Assembly: GCA_016219645.1 (NCBI GenBank)
Contig: JACRLR010000007.1
Span: 124,001 to 188,000, forward strand
Length of the DNA: 64,000 bases
From: Nitrospirota bacterium
GTDB lineage: Bacteria; Nitrospirota; Nitrospiria; Nitrospirales; Nitrospiraceae
Direction: 5' to 3'
Positions 20,392 through 27,966 of this stretch are shown here, piece after piece. Position numbers and translations under genes: made by a program. The notes beneath the pieces were generated by a model. It worked only from the letters and a program-made list of their open reading frames with translations. It was not told the origin of the DNA and searched no databases. Numbering within the stretch: the stretch's first letter is position 1; every line of letters starts with the position of its first letter.

Positions 20392-20440
20392 GCGTCGTTC
20401 GTCTCTCGCCAAAGAACCGGCTGCAATATTTTTACGAGAT
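20392..20440. repeat. 49-bp dispersed repeat, copy 1
   Basis: Matches 43358-43406 at 48 of 49 positions. It begins GCGTCGTTCGTCTCTCGCC and ends ACGAGAT. It sits 12 bp after the RAM-domain gene. Its function is unknown. Confidence 0.85.
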
Positions 20441-20444
20441 CCTC

Positions 20445-20482
20445 CCCTCGACGGGCTCAGGGCGTCCCGAGCCTGTCGAGGG
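20445..20482. repeat. Palindromic REP-like element overlapping a gene end
   Basis: CCCTCGACGGGCTC pairs with GAGCCTGTCGAGGG around a 10-nt centre. It encodes the last residues (SLDRLGTP and stop) of the Gfo/Idh oxidoreductase. GACGGGCTC/GAGCCTGTC hairpins of this sort are widespread in environmental bacterial genomes. Confidence 0.75.
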
Positions 20483-21473
20483 ACGCTTCACGGATTTCGC
20501 GAACGCTGACACTGGCCCCGTGAAGTTCAGCCGAGCGGTAGCAGGCATCAGCCGCCTCGACAGCCCTACATCCATCACGCCCCGTGATAGGAGGCGGCGT
20601 CTTCGTCTCGATGGCATGGGCGAACGCGGAAAGCGTAGCGAGGATCGTCTGCTGTGGTTGAACAACCCATTCCTGAGGCGCCTTGTCACCGAAGACGCCA
20701 GTGACTCGATGGTGAATCCAATCCGCTGCGATTTGCCCCTGAGTTCCAACCCACTCCGTTCTCCCGACCCGTCCCCCGACAACCCGTGCAATGTCCAGGA
20801 CACATGACATGCCGCTCTCTGTCTTGACCTGCACGATCGCCGTTGTGTCCGATGCCGATGTCGGAAGCTGATCCAACTCGCAACGGACGTCGACCACCTG
20901 CTCGTCCGTGAGAAAAGGCACCAGATCCAGGAGGTGAATTCCCAACTCCAAGAGGACTCCGCGTTGACCTTGTATTGGAGCGTGGCCTTCGAAACCGGTT
21001 CTCATTTCGACCCTGCTGGTGAAGGTGGCATACCGGAGCCGGCCGATCTTCGGCAAGTGATCTTTCACAAGAAGAATTGCCGAGTCGAAACGCATAGTCT
21101 GTGCTGTCATCAACAGCAGACCCGCTTCTTCTGCTGCCGTGACCATCGCTCGTGCTTCTTGGCCTGTCGTTGCTAACGGCTTTTCAATGAGGAGCGGCTT
21201 CCTCGCCTTCACAGCCTCGAGACAAATCTCAGGATAGAGCGATGGAGGGGTCACCACGACGATGGCCTCTACAGCCTGATCCGCAATCAGGGCGCGATAG
21301 TCTCCGTAGATCGGGATCTTTACTGTAGAAAGCCAGGGTGTTTCCTCCCCGATTCGTTTTCGGCAGAGAGCGGCAAGCCGCACATTCGGGAGATCGTGCA
21401 GGATATGATAGATATACCGGCTCCCATGCCGACCAGCACCGATGAGACCGATTCTAAGCGGCATCGTCGTCAC
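20457..21473 (-). CDS. Gfo/Idh/MocA-family oxidoreductase
   Basis: NAD(P)-dependent sugar or polyol dehydrogenase-like protein, 338 residues. Seen: the Rossmann motif IGLIGAGRHGSRYIYHI near the N-terminus, IVVTPPSLYPEICLEAVKARKPLLIEKPLATT (with the EKP motif) and the C-terminal Gfo/Idh domain from about 125. The substrate cannot be told from sequence. The final eight residues come from a palindromic repeat, so the original C-terminus may have been replaced. Confidence 0.88.
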   Translation of the reverse strand: MTTMPLRIGLIGAGRHGSRYIYHILHDLPNVRLAALCRKRIGEETPWLSTVKIPIYGDYRALIADQAVEAIVVVTPPSLYPEICLEAVKARKPLLIEKPLATTGQEARAMVTAAEEAGLLLMTAQTMRFDSAILLVKDHLPKIGRLRYATFTSRVEMRTGFEGHAPIQGQRGVLLELGIHLLDLVPFLTDEQVVDVRCELDQLPTSASDTTAIVQVKTESGMSCVLDIARVVGGRVGRTEWVGTQGQIAADWIHHRVTGVFGDKAPQEWVVQPQQTILATLSAFAHAIETKTPPPITGRDGCRAVEAADACYRSAELHGASVSVREIREASLDRLGTP

Positions 21474-21653
21474 GCACCCTCTATGATAGTAAAAAAAACT
21501 TTAGTCCTCATCGAAGGCTGGGTCAACTAATACCTGGCTAGGCTGTCAGTTTGACAGCCTGGCTGCTTGGTCCCTATAGTACTTGTGCTTGGTATCCGGC
21601 CGGTCCGAAGAATGTACGGTTGACAAAACCATAATAGAAAAGAGATTGCCGCA

Positions 21654-22451
21654 ATGACGTCGGCCACCGCTCCCTTTACATTAGACCAAATCGGCACCGG
21701 GACAGCCCGTTTTCCCAGTGGCGTCGCTATTCCCACCCGGACAGATTCCGCCGTCGATCCCTATAGCCAGACTCGGGTGCCAAAACATGTGCAGGTGGAA
21801 TGCATTCAGTTTTGGCCTCAGGAAAAAGCGCGCTACCCAGGTCTTGTCCTTTTGCATGAAGCCTGGGGGTTGACCGCACAGATCAAGGACCTTGGAGCCA
21901 GGCTGGCCTGTGAAGGGTACGGCGTTATTATTCCAAACTTATACGGGCGACTCGGTGGCATGGTGACAGCAAACGCAGAGGTTTCGGATGCTCTCATGAG
22001 CAAGTTGAACGAAACGCTCATACTGCAAGACATCAATTCCTGTTGTGAATTCTTGAATACGCGGGACCACATTAAACAAAATATCCATGGCGTGGTCGGC
22101 TTCGGCATGGGTGGATCGTACGCGCTTAAGTTCGCCTGCCAACGCAAAAGGCTTCGAGCAGCGGTCGTGTATTACGGCCGAGTGATGCAGCCAGAAACCG
22201 CGATCAAGGACCTCTTCTGTCCAGTTCTCTACCATCAGGCCGGTCAGGACCAGTGGGTGCCCAATCACGATGTTGACCGGCTTCGTGCGGCGGCAATGGA
22301 GTACAGGAAGCCTGTCGAAATCCGGACCTATCAAGAGGCCCTCCATGCGTTCTGCAATGAACAACGCTTGGAAAACTATCGTGCCGACGCTACGGCTGAG
22401 GCTTGGGAAGCAACGACCACGTTTCTCAAGACGTGCTTCCGAGGCGCCTAA
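21654..22451 (+). CDS. Dienelactone hydrolase-like protein lacking the nucleophile
   Basis: Alpha/beta hydrolase of the DLH family, 265 residues. Seen: GLVLLHEAWGL (oxyanion region), DLGARLACEGYGVIIPNLYGR, the nucleophile elbow GFGMGG, the acid AGQDQWVP and the His in YQEALHAFCNE. In DLH the elbow reads GxCxGG; here the Cys position is Gly (codon GGC), while the acid and His remain. The protein is either inactive as a hydrolase or uses different chemistry. The N-terminal ~45 residues are not part of the core fold. Confidence 0.82.
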   Translation: MTSATAPFTLDQIGTGTARFPSGVAIPTRTDSAVDPYSQTRVPKHVQVECIQFWPQEKARYPGLVLLHEAWGLTAQIKDLGARLACEGYGVIIPNLYGRLGGMVTANAEVSDALMSKLNETLILQDINSCCEFLNTRDHIKQNIHGVVGFGMGGSYALKFACQRKRLRAAVVYYGRVMQPETAIKDLFCPVLYHQAGQDQWVPNHDVDRLRAAAMEYRKPVEIRTYQEALHAFCNEQRLENYRADATAEAWEATTTFLKTCFRGA

Positions 22452-22462
22452 AGAGTAGCGTG

Positions 22463-23437
22463 ATGTACGGTCAGATTTTGGGTCTTCAACCAACCCGATC
22501 ACGGATCGGTCTCGCCCTAGCATTGGTGGCCATCGCGGTATTTGGAACCTGCTTCAATGCCGGCGCAGACGAAGCCCTCCCAAGTTCCATACCGGATTTC
22601 CCATCAGTCATTCGTACCCATTCTCATCAATTGGCCAAGATAGAGTCCGACAGGGATGCCATCAACCTGTTTGTGTCGGCGATCGGCCCCACGCTCCAAT
22701 TGGGCGATGCGGCAAGAACCTTGAGGATGAACCCCGCACCGGTCAAACTCATGAACGAACTCCTTGTACCGGATCTGACAGCGGCGGCCCATCGATTGAT
22801 AGGGAATCTGTCTGCCTGGCGCTTCGCCTCCACCGTGAGGGAGGCTGTGAAAGATCGGCAACTTGCGACAGTACACGAGCAATTATTCGGATCTCCGGAA
22901 GCCAGAACATGGCTGGATCAACAAAGTAATACGCCCTGGAACGACCCACTGACCCAGCTCTCCATCTTGATAACCTCTCCTGAATGGGCCAGGGAGAGTC
23001 AGGAAGATTCGATACCGACCCGGTTGGTATCGGTCCTGGAGCAAGCTACTCGCATGGAAGTCGCTGCCATGCAGGTCACTTACCAGGAATGGGATCGGAT
23101 CAGGAATTGGAAGGATCGGGTACGTGGGCTTCGCGGACAGGCTCGACTGTGCGGAACCTGGCAATGGATCATTCATAACCACCAGCGAAACCATCAAGAG
23201 CAGAAGTTTTCATTAGTCTTTCCATCTATAGGAAATACCCAGTCTCTTCCTTCGGGACTCGTGGAATCATTCGTACTAGGCGAGAACGTCTATTTGCGGT
23301 GGGAAACGGATCGCCTGGTTCAAGAAGATAGTCTGCAATTCAGCAAGGAGGGCCACCGCCTCGAAGGGACCTTCGTAAACTCCCAGGGAGGCTGGGGATC
23401 AATTAGCGGAAAGAGAACTGCCAGCTGCACACCCTAG
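22463..23437 (+). CDS. Hypothetical exported protein
   Basis: 324 residues from MYGQILGLQPTRSRIG. An N-terminal hydrophobic segment (IGLALALVAIAVFGTCFNAGADE) is a likely signal peptide. The rest is soluble with no motif I recognise; the C-terminal 100 residues (LCGTWQWIIHN... ...LEGTFVNSQGGWGSISGKR) look like a beta-rich lipocalin- or META-like domain. It starts 11 bp after the DLH gene and is probably cotranscribed with it. Confidence 0.7.
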   Translation: MYGQILGLQPTRSRIGLALALVAIAVFGTCFNAGADEALPSSIPDFPSVIRTHSHQLAKIESDRDAINLFVSAIGPTLQLGDAARTLRMNPAPVKLMNELLVPDLTAAAHRLIGNLSAWRFASTVREAVKDRQLATVHEQLFGSPEARTWLDQQSNTPWNDPLTQLSILITSPEWARESQEDSIPTRLVSVLEQATRMEVAAMQVTYQEWDRIRNWKDRVRGLRGQARLCGTWQWIIHNHQRNHQEQKFSLVFPSIGNTQSLPSGLVESFVLGENVYLRWETDRLVQEDSLQFSKEGHRLEGTFVNSQGGWGSISGKRTASCTP

Positions 23438-23487
23438 AACGGTGCGTGAAACGCGAGACTCACGCGAAGGGCGCGACGTAAGCCAAG

Positions 23488-23886
23488 TCATGCCTCGCCC
23501 TGCTTTTCCCGCCACACTCCCCACCCTAGAAGGAGCCAGCCAATTATGAATGCAAGCCCGCCAACAGGCGTCACAGCCCCCAACCATCTGATGCCCGCAA
23601 GGGACACCCCGTAGAGGCTCCCTGAAAAAAGAAGCATCCCGACGAGAAAGAGCCATCCGGATTTTTGAAGGCCTTGTGCTGGGTACCGATCAATGGCCCA
23701 AGACACAACACACAGTCCGAACGCGTGATACATCAAATATCTTGTTGCAATCTCGAACACCTGGAGCATCGGTGCATCCAAAATTTCCTTAAGCGCATGG
23801 GCGCCAAAAGCCCCGGCAGCAACGCCGGAACCAGCAATCACGGCCCCGAGCATCAGGAATTTCCGAGAGGGTGACCGACCTGTCAT
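23488..23886 (-). CDS. DUF423 (YgdD-type) membrane protein
   Basis: 132 residues with four membrane segments. The start region FLMLGAVIAGSGVAAGAFGAHALKE and the following YLMYHAFGL and LFLVGMLLFSGSLYGVSL are diagnostic for DUF423, a family of small inner-membrane proteins without established function. The gene stands alone on the minus strand and is convergent with the exported-protein gene. Confidence 0.9.
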   Translation of the reverse strand: MTGRSPSRKFLMLGAVIAGSGVAAGAFGAHALKEILDAPMLQVFEIATRYLMYHAFGLCVVSWAIDRYPAQGLQKSGWLFLVGMLLFSGSLYGVSLAGIRWLGAVTPVGGLAFIIGWLLLGWGVWREKQGEA

Positions 23887-24234
23887 AGTAGCCTCCTAGT
23901 TCGTGACCTGCGACTCTGTCCGCCTTATACACGTATTGTGCCGTCCCATACTAGCAGAGCGGACTGAGTCTCGATATGCCTCTTGAGAGCCCCTGCTGTT
24001 ATCCTTCCTCACAGTAAATACCTACAGAAGGTTGCGGTCACGGTTACGCATCCAGCCACTCCGATTTCCTCAGCTTCAACCTTCGCTCTTGACCTTTCCC
24101 CCACATGATGGGCCTTCAACATTCTGCAGGGATAAGAGATATGGAGCCACCCCATACCCTACCATTGGGAGTCAGCCTCCCCCACCCACCGAGGTATAGC
24201 CAGGAAACCCATTCCGGCTTATCCTGCGAATACC
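23887..24234. other. Intergenic stretch without recognised gene
   Basis: Divergent spacer between the DUF423 gene and the PilZ-like gene. Open frames are short and without similarity, and I saw no RNA gene, repeat or strong promoter. Confidence 0.5.
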
Positions 24235-24237
24235 ATG

Positions 24238-24612
24238 ATGACACTGGCGAAACAACAGACCAGTTGGGCCAGCCCGAAGTTCACGATTGACTGCCTGCTG
24301 GCAAGCGTGAGCAGGCAACTTGAAGCGGATGGGTGCGTGCTCGAATTCTCAGAGACCGGCTGCACACCCACTACCCCGGACCAGATGGTTGTAGGGGACT
24401 TCGTAAAAGTCCAATTATGGCTGGAAGGAGAGGAGTCCTTTATCGACATCCGGCTGGCGGAAGTCAGACACGTTCGCGATCACTGGATCGGGCTGGAAGT
24501 GATCCAGGTGAGCCAACATGACCGGATGAAACTGAAACGGTTTATCGAAACCCCCGCAGCTATGCGCACCGAAGAGCCTGCTCTTCTTCATCATCTACTT
24601 GTTCGGGCATAG
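24238..24612 (+). CDS. PilZ-like domain protein
   Basis: 124 residues. The order of strands (ASPKFTIDCLLASVSRQ, GCVLEFSETGCTP, GDFVKVQLWLEGEESFIDIRLAEVRHV, HWIGLEVIQVS) resembles a PilZ beta barrel. The RxxxR and (D/N)xSxxG c-di-GMP motifs are degenerate: FSETG stands where DxSxxG is expected, and no clear RxxxR is seen. It may be a non-binding PilZ variant. Two consecutive Met codons leave the exact start open. Confidence 0.65.
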   Translation: MTLAKQQTSWASPKFTIDCLLASVSRQLEADGCVLEFSETGCTPTTPDQMVVGDFVKVQLWLEGEESFIDIRLAEVRHVRDHWIGLEVIQVSQHDRMKLKRFIETPAAMRTEEPALLHHLLVRA

Positions 24613-24766
24613 CTCGGCGTCCATCTATCAAGGTGGAATCAACAACACCGTGGATCGCCCAATCAATTGGCTCGTAGCATGGGGCGACACGATGCCGCTG
24701 CACATGTCGATGTGACATCCGGGAGATCATTACGGATTCAAGGACATACTAATTCGAAATTGCAGA

Positions 24767-25333
24767 ATGATCATAAGAAGACATCGGTCTCTGACATCGA
24801 CGCCCAAGATGCTGGACAGCTTCTTGGGGGTTTCTTTTGGCGCGACGGGGGCTCCTCCCCAGTCTGCTGATTCGCATAGGTCAGGACTGCCTGTCTCAAC
24901 CTCTCCGTCGTCACATTCTCCGGGTATTGTTCGCTCAGCCCTGAAGAGATTTGTGGCGCAGTTCTTCTCCGCAGACCGCCAAGAAATCCAGGCACAGCCG
25001 GATAGCCTCCCCAGTCATTTCGCAACCGAGCCCGAAAAAAGCGATGCACCTGAATCTCTTCTAAAAGCAGAGCAGGAGCGAACCAGGCTGTTGAAGCAGG
25101 AACTCCTGACCGTTCGCTCGGCACTGAAACAGATGAATGACTTACAGACGGAGCTCGCAGTGGAACGGGAAACCGGGAAACAGTTGGTCAAATTCCTCGA
25201 GGAGGCTGAACAGGAAGCCCGGAAGGTTCCCATCCTTGAGCAATTGTTGCAGCAACGAGCGGGCCTCGAAGACTCAGTCGACAAGTACCTTGCCGGCGAA
25301 CAACCCTTCACACAAAGACCTGAAATACCCTGA
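24767..25333 (+). CDS. Hypothetical coiled-coil protein
   Basis: 188 residues at most; ATG 24809 (MLDSFLG) is an alternative start, and no ribosome binding site decides between them. The N-terminal 90 residues are Ser/Pro-rich, and the C-terminal half (about 95-175) is a charged helix with heptad character (LLKAEQERTRLLKQELLTVRSALKQ). No family recognised. Confidence 0.5.
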   Translation: MIIRRHRSLTSTPKMLDSFLGVSFGATGAPPQSADSHRSGLPVSTSPSSHSPGIVRSALKRFVAQFFSADRQEIQAQPDSLPSHFATEPEKSDAPESLLKAEQERTRLLKQELLTVRSALKQMNDLQTELAVERETGKQLVKFLEEAEQEARKVPILEQLLQQRAGLEDSVDKYLAGEQPFTQRPEIP

Positions 25334-25457
25334 GCCTATCTATGCGTTGCCCGCTACTGTTCAAAAGATCGAACGGGCAGACACGATTGGCTACCGCAGT
25401 TCTATCGTGATACAGAACTTTAAACGGTGATCCTACTCAGCGTGGTGGAACAGCTTC

Positions 25458-25547
25458 TGGTGCCGGAGGCCGGAATTGAACCGGCATGCGCCTTTTGGGC
25501 ACGAGGGATTTTAAGTCCCTTGCGTCTGCCAATTTCGCCACTCCGGC
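25458..25547 (-). tRNA. tRNA-Leu, anticodon TAA
   Basis: On the minus strand a 7-bp acceptor stem GCCGGAG pairs with CTCCGGC, followed by discriminator A and an encoded CCA. The D arm, the anticodon arm with loop CTTAAAA (anticodon TAA), a long variable arm (CGTGCCCAAAAGGCGCAT) and the T arm with GGTTCAATTCC are all visible. The long variable arm and the anticodon identify leucine. Confidence 0.97.
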
Positions 25548-25695
25548 AGCGGGGGCCACAGTGGCGGGACTCTAGCATCGGACTCTAGGTCGGTCAAGGT
25601 CGACCCCGCAGATGCGGGACAGGCACCCTCCTCAGCCCAGAGGCGACGGAGGGAGCCGGTCCCCACAAGTCCGATCGCTGAGTGAGTCTATCTAA

Positions 25696-25956
25696 CTAGG
25701 CTGCTTCGATCTGCGGCCTCTGCTCATCCTTGCGGATGAGCGACTTACTGCGATCCATCATGTCTTTCATGCCAGCTTGAACCGTCCGGCTCCATCGAGC
25801 CGCTTGCACCTGGGCTTTCTTTGCATAGCGACCGACACCACGCCGGGTGTCTACGCCCGTTTGCGGCGCAATAAGTAATCCAATTCCCGCTCCAACCACC
25901 ACCCCGCCTGCGAGCAACGCTGCGACTTTCGCTACCTGACGTCCCTGGTCTGACAT
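25696..25956 (-). CDS. YtxH-domain protein
   Basis: 86 residues from MSDQGRQVAK, with a strong GAGGAGG Shine-Dalgarno. It has one membrane segment with the YtxH signature (LAGGVVVGAGIGLLIAPQTGVDTRR) and a basic, helical C-terminus. YtxH proteins are small, stress-associated membrane proteins of unclear function. Confidence 0.88.
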   Translation of the reverse strand: MSDQGRQVAKVAALLAGGVVVGAGIGLLIAPQTGVDTRRGVGRYAKKAQVQAARWSRTVQAGMKDMMDRSKSLIRKDEQRPQIEAA

Positions 25957-26421
25957 GGTGAACCTCCTCAATGCAGTTAAATCGGACATGTGACTGCCGA
26001 CAACCTGGCTGCTGACGCTCTATCGATACAGCAGTAAGCGTGCCAGGGGCAGAGCTACGACATTCTCTAGGAGTCTGCCAAGTCATGCCTGGCGCGAGAC
26101 CAAGGAGATGTGGTCAGAAGCGAGACAGCAGGCTCCAAGAAACTAGAAGCCTACTGATCGGAATATGTTGAAGATTTTTCCAGGACGAGCGTGACCCAGG
26201 TGCCTGCGGATGGTTTGCCGGAGCAGGTTGTGACGATTCCGGCAGACTGCCAGGATGTGTCACAACCCCATCCTACAATTAAATTGGATTAATTTTCAGT
26301 TGCGTTTTCCTCACAGATCGTGACACAGGCGTGACAGAAAACCAACATGCGAAAGTTGCAGATCGCTCAAGCCGGCTCTGGGCAACGGTCAGGATCGATT
26401 TCTCAAGAGGCGATCGGCTGC
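25957..26421. other. Intergenic stretch without recognised gene
   Basis: Divergent spacer between ytxH-like and lgt. Three GTGACR/TGTCAC-type motifs occur between about 26230 and 26340, including GTGACACAGGCGTGACAG, around an AT-rich block. This could be a regulator site, but no promoter could be tied to it. Confidence 0.35.
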
Positions 26422-26450
26422 TTGCAATGGGTGAGACCCTCACCTATGAT
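26422..26450 (+). promoter_or_regulatory. Putative promoter for lgt
   Basis: TTGCAA, 17 bp, TATGAT. The spacer holds the small inverted repeat GGTGAG/CTCACC. The -10 box ends 8 bp before the ATG at 26459, so the transcript would be leaderless, or else translation begins at the in-frame ATG 26477. Confidence 0.45.
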
Positions 26451-26458
26451 CCAGCAAT

Positions 26459-27289
26459 ATGCCACATGACGCACTAATGACTCGGTTGCACGCGATCCCT
26501 TATCCCAACATTAGCCCGGTCTTCCTTGAGCTGGGACCCCTGCAGTTTCGCTGGTATGGTCTGATGTATCTGATCGGACTGGCTGGTGCCTATTTCCTGA
26601 TCCGACGTCGAGTGGAATCGAAGGGCCTCTCCATGACGAAGGATCAGGTCTACAATATGATCGTGTGGGCAGCGTTCGGGGTGTTTATCGGAGGGAGACT
26701 CGGCTACACGCTCTTCTACAATTTTTCATACTATGTGCAACACCCACTCAGTATCGTGGCTGTTTGGGAGGGAGGCATGTCCTTCCACGGTGGTCTACTT
26801 GGCGTCATCGTCGCCTTATTTTGGTTCAGTCAGCGCCAGGGCATTCCCGCCTATCAGATCGCAGACTTGGCAGCAGCCGCGACCCCCATCGGGCTGGGAT
26901 TCGGACGACTCGGCAATTTCATCAACGGGGAATTGTACGGCCGAGCTACCGATGTCGACTGGTGCATGGTTTTTCCAAGCGGGGGGCCAGCTTGCCGCCA
27001 TCCCTCACAGCTGTATGAGGCAGGGCTTGAAGGCCTGTTCCTGTTTACCCTGATATGGGTCATCTCAAAAACCGCACCACCGCCCGGCACCCTCTTCTGG
27101 AGCTTCATCGCAGGCTATGGAGTCTGTCGGATGATCGTGGAATTCTTTCGCGAACCGGATGCCCAGCTTGGGTTTGTCCTCGGATCCTTTTCCATGGGCC
27201 AACTCCTTTCCTTCCCTATGGTCGTGGTGGGAGTCTTCATGCTTGTCCTTGGATATCAGCGGAGGACCTTGATTCAAGCCAAATCTTAG
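26459..27289 (+). CDS. lgt: Prolipoprotein diacylglyceryl transferase
   Basis: Transfers diacylglyceryl from phosphatidylglycerol to the lipobox Cys of prolipoproteins. Inner-membrane protein of 276 residues with seven segments. Seen: the N-terminal QFRWYGLMYLIGL, GGRLGYTLFYN, WEGGMSFHGGLLG (with the essential His), the signature GRLGNFINGELYGR and HPSQLYEA. It provides the enzyme for the lipoproteins encoded elsewhere in the window. Confidence 0.97.
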   Translation: MPHDALMTRLHAIPYPNISPVFLELGPLQFRWYGLMYLIGLAGAYFLIRRRVESKGLSMTKDQVYNMIVWAAFGVFIGGRLGYTLFYNFSYYVQHPLSIVAVWEGGMSFHGGLLGVIVALFWFSQRQGIPAYQIADLAAAATPIGLGFGRLGNFINGELYGRATDVDWCMVFPSGGPACRHPSQLYEAGLEGLFLFTLIWVISKTAPPPGTLFWSFIAGYGVCRMIVEFFREPDAQLGFVLGSFSMGQLLSFPMVVVGVFMLVLGYQRRTLIQAKS

Positions 27290-27356
27290 GAGATTCGTAA
27301 AATCGATGTTGGCCCGAGCGAACTTCGAGGTTCGTACGCATGACGGGAGAACAGTC

Positions 27357-27487
27357 CAGCAGGATGCTCAAAAAGTTTGTCCAGCAAGGCCGCAGGCGAG
27401 TCGAAACCGGAGGCGTACCCTCGGGGGTACGTTGAGGATTTCGATGAGCCGAGAACGAAGCTGGCAGACTTTTTCAGCATCCTGTTA
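27357..27487. repeat. MITE-like hairpin repeat R1
   Basis: 131 bp. The left end is CAGCAGGATGCTCAAAAAGT; the complement of the right end is TTAACAGGATGCTGAAAAAGT without its first base, so the termini are inverted repeats. The centre holds GTACCCTCGGGGGTAC, a second inverted repeat, so the whole element can fold into one hairpin. It lies between convergent lgt and the metallopeptidase gene, whose TAA stop is the outermost triplet of the element. Confidence 0.8.
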
Positions 27488-27850
27488 ATACGGCATCTCG
27501 TCGTCATCAAGTCCGACATGATGTCCCAGCTCATGGACCACTGTGTCACGGACCTCGTGAATAACTTCGGCCTTCGTCCGGCAAAGGCGGAGTATAGGCC
27601 CTCGATAGATAGCGATACGGGCGGGGAGCTCACCGGCAGGCTGGAAAAACGACGTCTCATCGATCGGGACGCCCTGATACAGACCTAACAGATCGTCTTC
27701 TGACTCTAATTCAAGATCTCGCAGGATATCGGACGAAGGCTCCTCTTCGACCACGAAAGAGACCTCGTCGGCGAGCCTCGCGAAACGGGCCGGCAATCCG
27801 GCAAGTGCCTCTTGGATCCAGGCATTGAATTCTTCCGGCGAGACAGTCAT
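27485..27850 (-). CDS. Small zincin-like metallopeptidase (DUF1025 type)
   Basis: 121 residues from MTVSPEEFNAWIQEAL. The C-terminal HELGHHVGLDDDEM contains HExxH and the following acidic residue expected for zinc binding, and RIAIYRGPILRLC precedes it as in this family. The substrate is unknown. The open frame extends upstream to 27943, but only through a repeat (S2), so the ATG at 27850 is preferred. The stop lies at the tip of repeat R1. Confidence 0.88.
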   Translation of the reverse strand: MTVSPEEFNAWIQEALAGLPARFARLADEVSFVVEEEPSSDILRDLELESEDDLLGLYQGVPIDETSFFQPAGELPARIAIYRGPILRLCRTKAEVIHEVRDTVVHELGHHVGLDDDEMPY

Positions 27851-27855
27851 GGGAC

Positions 27856-27960
27856 GTTTATCTGGTTCATTTGGTTTGTTTGGTGTATCTGGTTTATTTT
27901 GTTCCTCCGGGTCAACCAAAGACACCAGACAAACCAGATACACCGAACAAACCTAAGAAC
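27856..27960. repeat. Hairpin of degenerate TCTGGTT/TTTGGTT units (S2)
   Basis: The plus-strand left arm repeats 6-10 nt units such as TTTATCTGG and TTTGGTTTG. The right arm, after TCCGGG, repeats the complements (ACCAGACAAACCAGATAC). It starts 6 bp past the addA-like stop and ends 5 bp before the metallopeptidase ATG. Confidence 0.7.
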
Positions 27961-27966
27961 GGTCGG

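Noticed and set aside
27851-27943. N-terminal extension of the metallopeptidase
   Set aside because: The extension is encoded by the S2 repeat (low-complexity residues PDTPNKPNEPDK); the family starts at the ATG at 27850.
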